From a bacterium (GTDB taxonomy: Bacteria; Armatimonadota; UBA5829), in assembly GCA_021373255.1 (NCBI GenBank), contig JAJFTD010000036.1:1-34298 (forward strand): a stretch of 34,298 nucleotides of DNA, read 5' to 3'. Under the pieces are notes generated by a model. The model did not search any database. It had not been told where the DNA came from and saw only the letters and a program-made list of their open reading frames with translations. Shown here piece after piece: positions 28,212-34,298 of this stretch (the first letter of the stretch is position 1; the number at the start of each line of letters is the position of its first letter). Made by a program: the position numbers and the translations under genes.

Positions 28212-31200
28212 CTAATAATCAGCGCGGACTATGATATTGCCGGCGCCGGTTGGTCGAATAGTGACGCACTCGCGGCTGTTGTCGAAGTCTTTCGTCTGAA
28301 CCCCGTTTACAGTGACCGATTTCATCTTCTTGCCTTCGGGGTGTCGCAGCCGGAGAACTATCTCCCTTGGCATTTCACGAGTGGGAGGAGCAATAACAGC
28401 CTCAATATAACCTTCGGCTGCATGAGAATTGATGCTATAACTAACACAACCAAACCCGGTCGGAGCTTTCTTCGCGGCAACTGTCATGCCGTCTTTTAGC
28501 CAGTTATTGGTAACAAACGGTGCCAGCCAGAGTTGATCGCCGCGCGTCATCACCATCATGGTTGCGCTCTGATGCAGGAAATAGCCTGTCTCGTGAGTCT
28601 TGTTATACGCTCCGTTGTGGAAATGCTCCCACAGAGACAAATCTTCACGGTTCAGAAGCGATATGATGGTATTAAAGTAACTGCGAACGAACGCCTTAAC
28701 GTCATCCTGCTTAGCATAAATTTCAGCATTTCTCGCATAATACGGCTGGACTTTGGCAAATCCACCGAGGTTGAACCAGTCTTTGCGATTTTGCTCAGCG
28801 GGATAAAAGGTCCAACCGTCGGCGATGAATTGTACGTCCTCCATATGATCCATCATCCAACGCGCGTCCTTGCTGTTGGGGTCCATAACTCCCTGCGGGA
28901 TGATATGATGCGCGCCTAACTCGACATCGTAACACCAACTGCGCCCGAAGTCCTCACCTTTATAGAAGTTCTCTATAGGCGACGGGCAGTATACATGAGT
29001 GGGATACTCCGGCACCCATGTGCCATTTTGCAGCGGGAATAGCGGAGCCTGGGACTGCGTCCACTTGAAAGCACGCATGATCTGCTGCTTAAGATCCTCG
29101 GCATTCTCAAGAACCCTCTTTGCCGCCGGGTCTCCGATATCCGCAAGGGCTCTGCCTGCGGCGTTCAGCCCGGCGTAGTAGTATCCATTGAGATACATAT
29201 AATAAGCATAGACTTCCCAGTCCGCCATCACACCGGGAGGCATCAGACCCCACTCGGGAACCCTGTTACCGAACGCATCGACTTTCATCGTCTTCCGGCG
29301 CTGGGCTATGATCCAATCGCACATTTTAACGACAGTCGGCGCAGCACTTTTCAGCCATACGGAGTCTTTGGTAAGATCGTAATACTCGCCGAGTGACCAC
29401 AACATCCAGCCTGTACCCATTAAGGTGTAGCCGGTGGTGAGGTATCCCTTGTCATTAACTTTATTAAGGAAGTAATCGAGCCCTCTGCGGGAGAAGTCGG
29501 TGTTACCCATAAACTCCATACCACGGATGATCGACTGCGCCTCGCTCTCAAGCGGACCATAACTAATACTGCCGATCCACGGAGCTACACTCTTCGCATC
29601 ATGGTTTCTCGCGGCGAGCATGCAGTGCACCTGCGATGCTTTTATCGCGTTCTCAAGAGTCGCATTGGGGATGTCCACCTGCATTCCCTCAGCCATAACC
29701 TTATGCCAATAGGCAACTGTGGCTGCGGCAAGATCATCATCACCCTTCAGATTGACTATCTCATCCTCACTTACGGCCCAGCCGGGGATATAGGAAAGAA
29801 TGCGGACCTGTGACTTCGCGGGAAGCACACCACTCAGCACATATGCACCATCAACAATGGTTCCCTTCAACGCGGAGGCACCCAACGAATTCACAACAGC
29901 AACCGGCTTATCATCACGATAGGCAACCACACCACTTGGAACTACCTTGAGCTCCGCCTGCAGGCCCTTGTTATAATCGCGAAGAAATTCCAGCTTCGCA
30001 CGCACATCAGCAGCCATAGCCTGGGGGTTCTCTATAGTTATCTCAACAACACATAGAGGCTTCTCATTCCACCAAACCGGCTTATCCGCCGGAAGCGAGG
30101 TTTTGTCGTATGGCGCAACAAACGTGCGTTGATTATAAACCACGCCATTATCGGTGACACTCATCACAGGGATTGGTATCCAGCCATCAGTCAGGTGACG
30201 GGTGATATTATCACGGTTGCCCGAGCCGAATTCCGGTCTGAAGTGGCACGCATACCAATGCGGAGCCTCGTGGTCAATACAATCATAAACCGCAGGATCA
30301 TTGTCCCACTCGATGTGGCCATCTTTGTATTGAGCGAACTTATGGTTATTACATGCCAGCGAAAGCATTGTCGGCCCATTATCAGCGGCAGCTCGATGCA
30401 CGTGCTCCATAGCCTGCTCAAATGTCTGATCCGGCATTGAATTCACACGTTCCAGCACAGTCTTCTTGCCTGCTATCTGCTTCTTATAATCAGCCAGGCT
30501 GATTTTCTTGGCCTCGGACGTTGCGAAGAAACCGGCATCTTTGAAGTAGACGCAGCCGTTGGCCAATATATCGTCAACCGCCACGCCGAATTCAGCGCCA
30601 GGCAGTTTGACGCGAACCACTGTGCGATCCGTAAGCCGACTTTTAGACCAATCATACCGGACGCGAATATTCAGCGGTTGGGAAAGATCCCATTTCTTGC
30701 TCAAAGTATTTGCATCCGACCCAACAATCTCGCCATTATATACTTTGATCTCGGCAGTCTTACCGGGCAGCGGATTTTCGAGCTGTAGAACCAGACCGGT
30801 GGTCTTCCATTTGGAGTCGGAATATGCGGTCAACTCGCGAATGGAGACGGGCATCGCTGAAGCCGCGAATATCCAGCGGACTTTCAGGGTGCCGGTACGG
30901 CGGTTCGGACTATTGGCCCAATCGATATCATATATCCACCGATTGCCGTTTTGGGTGAGATTGCCCTTCAGCGGCTCCCACTTGCCCTGCCAGTTCGATC
31001 CACCAGGAGAAGACCCAGCCTTGGTCATCACCCAGTACTCCACCTGAACATCACTTTTCGACGGTATCTGAGCGTTATCAGCAAACAAAACACCTATCCG
31101 GCTTAGTCTACGCCGCTCCAACCACTGCAATCCAATGCACCCACGGCCATCGGCAGCTTTTGGCACGACGTATGCTCCATCAGCATTCGGCACCACATCC

Positions 31201-31859
31201 GTCTCAAGGAACAAATCCTCCGCGGCAAACTCACCGGTGCGCCCATTTCTAGCGCCATCATTTCGAGAAGGATCGTATGTAACTGTGCGGCCGAATGAAG
31301 CAAGGTTTACCTGCTCTGCATCGTATTGCTTCGTTGCATTCAGGTCTGGAACCAATCGAGCATCCGCCCAATCGGCATAATCAGCCATGACTCCATCTCC
31401 CTTGCCACTGCAAACCAACCGCAGCTCCTGAACTCCGCTAACATCTATACTTACAGGCTCAGCGGCAGTCGATTCACCCATAGCACCGGTCTCAAACACT
31501 TTCTTGCCGTCAGCAAACACCTGGAAAGCAACCAATCCGCCGCCACCGAGCTGCCACTGTACGCCAACCTCGGCTTCAAACCTGCTGAATTCTCCATTCA
31601 AATCAAGCACAATCTCACCAGGCGCGTGGCTGCCAAGCCCTTTTGCATAGGTTTTGTCCTTAATCTGCAAAGGCATTGTCTTTGAACCATTAAGGTAAGC
31701 GGCTATATCCACACCCAGTTCACTCCAACCCTGGCGAGCGGATGCAATACGATCCTGCATATCACTAATGTAAATCGCGGTCGCTGGTTGAGCCGCATCA
31801 GACCCTGCGCATAAATTCATGAGAACCATTCCCCCCAACAAAACTGTAACTAGCCGCAT
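28212..31859 (-). CDS. Exported NPCBM-domain six-hairpin glycosidase-like protein
   Basis: 1215 residues from ATG 31859, chosen because AGGAGG lies 6 nt upstream and a clean signal peptide follows (MRLVTVLLGGMVLMNLCAGSDAA). Residues about 28-175 are an NPCBM carbohydrate-binding domain (GWSELGVDIAAYLNG, PLQIKDKTYAKGLGSHAPGEIVLDLNG, FQVFADGKKVFETG). A discoidin-like sandwich (about 185-360) and further beta domains come next. From about 730 to 1130 the sequence looks like an (alpha/alpha)6 barrel: IGSISYGPLESEAQSIIRGMEFMGNTDFSRRGLDYFL, GTGWMLWSLGEYYDLTKDSVWL, LWEHFHNGAYNKTHETGYFLHQSATMM. The C terminus is a small beta domain. The fold is that of GH63, GH78 and GH95 relatives; the exact family and bond are not readable. 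It should break down a polymer outside the cell, feeding the transporters nearby. Confidence 0.75.
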   Translation of the reverse strand: MRLVTVLLGGMVLMNLCAGSDAAQPATAIYISDMQDRIASARQGWSELGVDIAAYLNGSKTMPLQIKDKTYAKGLGSHAPGEIVLDLNGEFSRFEAEVGVQWQLGGGGLVAFQVFADGKKVFETGAMGESTAAEPVSIDVSGVQELRLVCSGKGDGVMADYADWADARLVPDLNATKQYDAEQVNLASFGRTVTYDPSRNDGARNGRTGEFAAEDLFLETDVVPNADGAYVVPKAADGRGCIGLQWLERRRLSRIGVLFADNAQIPSKSDVQVEYWVMTKAGSSPGGSNWQGKWEPLKGNLTQNGNRWIYDIDWANSPNRRTGTLKVRWIFAASAMPVSIRELTAYSDSKWKTTGLVLQLENPLPGKTAEIKVYNGEIVGSDANTLSKKWDLSQPLNIRVRYDWSKSRLTDRTVVRVKLPGAEFGVAVDDILANGCVYFKDAGFFATSEAKKISLADYKKQIAGKKTVLERVNSMPDQTFEQAMEHVHRAAADNGPTMLSLACNNHKFAQYKDGHIEWDNDPAVYDCIDHEAPHWYACHFRPEFGSGNRDNITRHLTDGWIPIPVMSVTDNGVVYNQRTFVAPYDKTSLPADKPVWWNEKPLCVVEITIENPQAMAADVRAKLEFLRDYNKGLQAELKVVPSGVVAYRDDKPVAVVNSLGASALKGTIVDGAYVLSGVLPAKSQVRILSYIPGWAVSEDEIVNLKGDDDLAAATVAYWHKVMAEGMQVDIPNATLENAIKASQVHCMLAARNHDAKSVAPWIGSISYGPLESEAQSIIRGMEFMGNTDFSRRGLDYFLNKVNDKGYLTTGYTLMGTGWMLWSLGEYYDLTKDSVWLKSAAPTVVKMCDWIIAQRRKTMKVDAFGNRVPEWGLMPPGVMADWEVYAYYMYLNGYYYAGLNAAGRALADIGDPAAKRVLENAEDLKQQIMRAFKWTQSQAPLFPLQNGTWVPEYPTHVYCPSPIENFYKGEDFGRSWCYDVELGAHHIIPQGVMDPNSKDARWMMDHMEDVQFIADGWTFYPAEQNRKDWFNLGGFAKVQPYYARNAEIYAKQDDVKAFVRSYFNTIISLLNREDLSLWEHFHNGAYNKTHETGYFLHQSATMMVMTRGDQLWLAPFVTNNWLKDGMTVAAKKAPTGFGCVSYSINSHAAEGYIEAVIAPPTREMPREIVLRLRHPEGKKMKSVTVNGVQTKDFDNSRECVTIRPTGAGNIIVRADY

Positions 31860-31935
31860 CGGTTGCCTCCTGTGCCGTAGATTATCACAACGCACCATTT
31901 CATCTTGATTAGTAACGTATCACAAATTATAGTAC

Positions 31936-31979
31936 AGTATAGTATATTACACGGGCGATGTAAATAATAAACTGAACAG
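31936..31979 (-). promoter_or_regulatory. Promoter of the NPCBM glycosidase gene
   Basis: Minus-strand TTTACA (31959-31964) and TATACT (31936-31941) are 17 bp apart, about 77 nt before the ATG. Just upstream of the -35 lies TGTTCAG (minus strand, about 31973-31979), the first seven bases of the reverse complement of TGTCTGAACA. This match is too short to count alone. It also shows that this gene can be transcribed independently of the gene at 32003-34298. Confidence 0.55.
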
Positions 31980-32002
31980 CCAAAAGTTAGATCAGTAGAG
32001 AT

Positions 32003-34298
32003 TTACTGTTTCGGGCTTGCATCGAAATACACTACAACGGTGTTCTCCCCACCATGCGCAGCCGTACCGACGAGATCTACGTAGAAACAACCAAGGCCTC
32101 TATTTCGCGGATAACGATAATCTCGAACATCAAGCGGGACGCCGTTAATCCAAGCCTTGATAGTTGCTACTCGATCTTTGCGTATAAACGGCAGGACTAA
32201 AATCGTATGATCTTCAATACGCGGCTCACTCCCACCCGCCCAGTACATAAACGGCAGATAGAAAGAAGTCTGCAGCCACCAGTTGCCATTACGGCTCTTC
32301 GCCTCAGAGGAAAGCGGCGCGATACCCGGTAAACTCTTATTACTTATAAGTTCACTAGGTTTGCTGAGAGGTGCTCCGGTAGTTTCCAGATCGATCCAAG
32401 TTTCCTGCTCCTCCTGGAACGCGTTATCTATATAAGCACCGCAGAAGTTAGCCAGCGGCCCGAGATCAGTAGAATCAGCATTAGAGTCCCACATAGGCAG
32501 CTTCACACCGGCATCGTCCACATCAACAAACAGCGGGAAATGCATTTCAGCAGCATCAGCCACACCGTTGGAAAAACCACCACTCAAGCCTGTCGCGAGA
32601 TCACACGACCTGGCTTTCCAGTTTCTGAGTTCACCAGGAGCCGGATCCCTGCGGAATGTTATGTCCAGCGTCAACGACTCAGGTGAGGTTTCAACAATAC
32701 TCACTGGAGTCGCGGACCACAATCGCTTGGGCTGCTTGGGCACATCAGGCCTTGTCTTTTCCGATAACACGCTCTTGCTGCCCCGCGGAAGGAGTATAGT
32801 GCACCGCCGCGATACTCCCTGCATCCCCGTTGTCTTTAGTACATAGCCGTCACCCTGAACATCAACACTTCCAGGCAATCCATAAAGTCTGGGCTTAGTG
32901 ATATTAGCGGGAGCAGGGCTGATTTGCAGCACAAGCACCTGCTGCGGCTCTATATAGAAAGGAACAGTTGTGCCGAGTGAAACAAAAGGCCCCTGAGCCG
33001 TCAGGCGAAGCTGCTGCGTCGGGTAAAGCTCCTTTACCTCGACATTTCCTCTACCCGAAAAACCGAGGCGCGCCCCCAGCGGCACTTCGACCGTCCGTCC
33101 CCAGTAATTCGGATTTACAATGAACACAAACCCGGAACTACCCGACGCGTGGCCATATATTTCAACAGCCCCAACCCCAGGGCGCTCACCTACACAATAT
33201 GTCTTCTTCCAAAGCTGAAAATTCGTCTTCAGGAAATCAGTCCAATGCTTGTAGAACGACTGGACTCGCTCCTGATCAGCAGCGGAAAGGCTATCGTACC
33301 ACGGCCTCACTTCTCCCAGAGTCAGATTTGGTGTGACAGCGATAGTCGACAGCGCGCCATACTCAAAGTTTCTAATATCAGGCACTATGGAGTTCTGGCA
33401 GAAGAAATACTGGCAGTTTGACAGGCATCTATATGGCACAAATGTCGAATAATGAAGCGATACCATCTGTTCACGCCGTGCATCATCAAGCAGGCGGGTC
33501 ATGTTAAGCCCCTGCCAGGGATTTGAGATACATGGATCTGTGAGATATAAGTTCTCGTTCCACCAGGCTATCTTGGGCAGGAACTGGCTCCAGTTTCCTG
33601 AATTAGACCAAGTCATCATATCGGGCGAGACTGAGTTCAGGCCCTTGAGGATACGTACCAAACCGGATATCTGTGCATATATGCTCTCTCTACCGATCGG
33701 ATGACCATGATTGGGATTATCGCAGGGCTGAATATTGAGAAAGTCCAAACAGTGAATCTGAAAACCATACTTCTTGCAATTCGCCACGACCTGACTTGCA
33801 TAAAAATCAACGAACCTGGGATTGCCGAAGCACGCATCTGAGTTGGTGAGATGCCATTCAGGATAATCCGCCAATGTCTTGCAATACTCATTGTAATGTC
33901 CACAAAACACGGAATTACAACCCGAGTAATCGCCCAGCCTAAGGCCGATCTTATTGCCAAACGCAACAACACTTTTAACGTAGGCAGGATCGGGGTCATC
34001 GGGAACAGAGTCGAATGGGCCAGTCCATACCTGGTAATACTCCATGCCGAGTTTAGGCAAAAGCGTCATCTCACGCTTGAGCAAATCAGGATTGAAGCTC
34101 AGTGTGGGGTGATCTTTCATAGTGTAGAACACAGCTCCACCGCCGAGCTGCGTGTAGCGATTATTAATGCAAGTGGAAATAAACATCGGGCGCTCAAACC
34201 GTGGTTTGAAGCGGTTTTGAATATAACTGTCCATTGCATCCACTTCGCCATCATCGTAGTCATAGCTCGAGTGGCCGGTAAGCCTGGTCACACCAACT
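32003..34298 (-). CDS. TIM-barrel glycosidase-like protein, 5' end beyond the window
   Basis: At least 764 codons; the frame stays open to the window edge, so the start is missing (GTG 34291 is internal or at best a weak start). The visible N-terminal 350 residues alternate strands and helices like a TIM barrel: FNPDLLKREMTLLPKLGMEYYQVWTGPFDS, VVAFGNKIGLRLGDYSGCN, VANCKKYGFQIHCLDFLNIQP, SPDMMTWSNSGNWSQFLPKIAWWNENLYL, resembling clan GH-D and GH13-like enzymes in style, with acidic residues at strand ends (LDFLN, WWNENLYLTDP). Residues after about 360 are beta sandwiches (GFVFIVNPNYWGRTVEVPLG). I do not recognise the family. It lies upstream of the NPCBM glycosidase on the same strand with 143 bp between. 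A role in polysaccharide breakdown is inferred from context. Confidence 0.6.
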   Translation of the reverse strand, partial: VGVTRLTGHSSYDYDDGEVDAMDSYIQNRFKPRFERPMFISTCINNRYTQLGGGAVFYTMKDHPTLSFNPDLLKREMTLLPKLGMEYYQVWTGPFDSVPDDPDPAYVKSVVAFGNKIGLRLGDYSGCNSVFCGHYNEYCKTLADYPEWHLTNSDACFGNPRFVDFYASQVVANCKKYGFQIHCLDFLNIQPCDNPNHGHPIGRESIYAQISGLVRILKGLNSVSPDMMTWSNSGNWSQFLPKIAWWNENLYLTDPCISNPWQGLNMTRLLDDARREQMVSLHYSTFVPYRCLSNCQYFFCQNSIVPDIRNFEYGALSTIAVTPNLTLGEVRPWYDSLSAADQERVQSFYKHWTDFLKTNFQLWKKTYCVGERPGVGAVEIYGHASGSSGFVFIVNPNYWGRTVEVPLGARLGFSGRGNVEVKELYPTQQLRLTAQGPFVSLGTTVPFYIEPQQVLVLQISPAPANITKPRLYGLPGSVDVQGDGYVLKTTGMQGVSRRCTILLPRGSKSVLSEKTRPDVPKQPKRLWSATPVSIVETSPESLTLDITFRRDPAPGELRNWKARSCDLATGLSGGFSNGVADAAEMHFPLFVDVDDAGVKLPMWDSNADSTDLGPLANFCGAYIDNAFQEEQETWIDLETTGAPLSKPSELISNKSLPGIAPLSSEAKSRNGNWWLQTSFYLPFMYWAGGSEPRIEDHTILVLPFIRKDRVATIKAWINGVPLDVRDYRYPRNRGLGCFYVDLVGTAAHGGENTVVVYFDASPKQ

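Noticed and set aside
31860-31898. Upstream start of the NPCBM glycosidase
   Set aside because: AGGAGG and the signal peptide both point to ATG 31859; the extension is charged and has no ribosome site.

Overview
The window is about 34.3 kb of ordinary bacterial chromosome, rich in secreted proteins and glycoside hydrolases. It shows good Shine-Dalgarno sites, frequent GTG and TTG starts, clear sigma70-type promoters, and many palindromic repeats between genes. The mix (GntR-LacI fusion regulator, GH78, GH32-like and NPCBM glycosidases, BtrH-like peptidase-fold protein, DUF1622, many secreted hypotheticals) recalls Armatimonadota or a similar heterotrophic lineage. That placement is an inference. 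No rRNA, tRNA, CRISPR array, IS transposase, phage or plasmid gene was found.

Layout. 1-3215 (+): a soluble GAF-PAS histidine kinase behind a clear promoter, an intrinsic terminator, then an exported NHL-repeat protein. 3216-6191: a repeat-rich zone with two 185/190-identical copies of a 190-bp inverted-repeat element, a solo arm of it, several hairpins, a FlgO/CsgG-like exported protein, a small membrane protein, and a pseudogene copy of the 3' end of the gene at 11053-11850. 6192-15039 (-): a secreted serine hydrolase paired with a tandem BtrH/C39-like protein, two exported proteins of unknown function, a DUF1622 membrane protein, and a U32 peptidase/TrhP-like protein. 15267-16439 (-): a GT4 glycosyltransferase, divergent from a GH32-like hydrolase (16623-18056, +).

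Sugar locus, 18057 to the end. On + there is a binding protein, two permeases and a GH78 alpha-L-rhamnosidase as one operon (18314-24447). On - there is a sodium/solute symporter, a GntR-LacI regulator, a 1215-residue NPCBM six-hairpin glycosidase, and a TIM-barrel glycosidase-like protein cut by the window end. The motif TGTCTGAACA occurs exactly in front of the ABC operon, in front of the symporter, and in the leader of the regulator. I propose that the fusion regulator controls this import-and-hydrolysis set through it. The ABC operon has no ATPase gene, so a shared ATPase must be encoded elsewhere.

The most unusual content is the palindromic DNA. One family has GTTGCTTCGG termini and the layout arm-hairpin-core-hairpin-arm. 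Two others are small hairpins whose stems change while pairing and loop are kept. One hairpin lies in frame inside the rhamnosidase gene as a 17-codon insert, reminiscent of Rickettsia palindromic elements.
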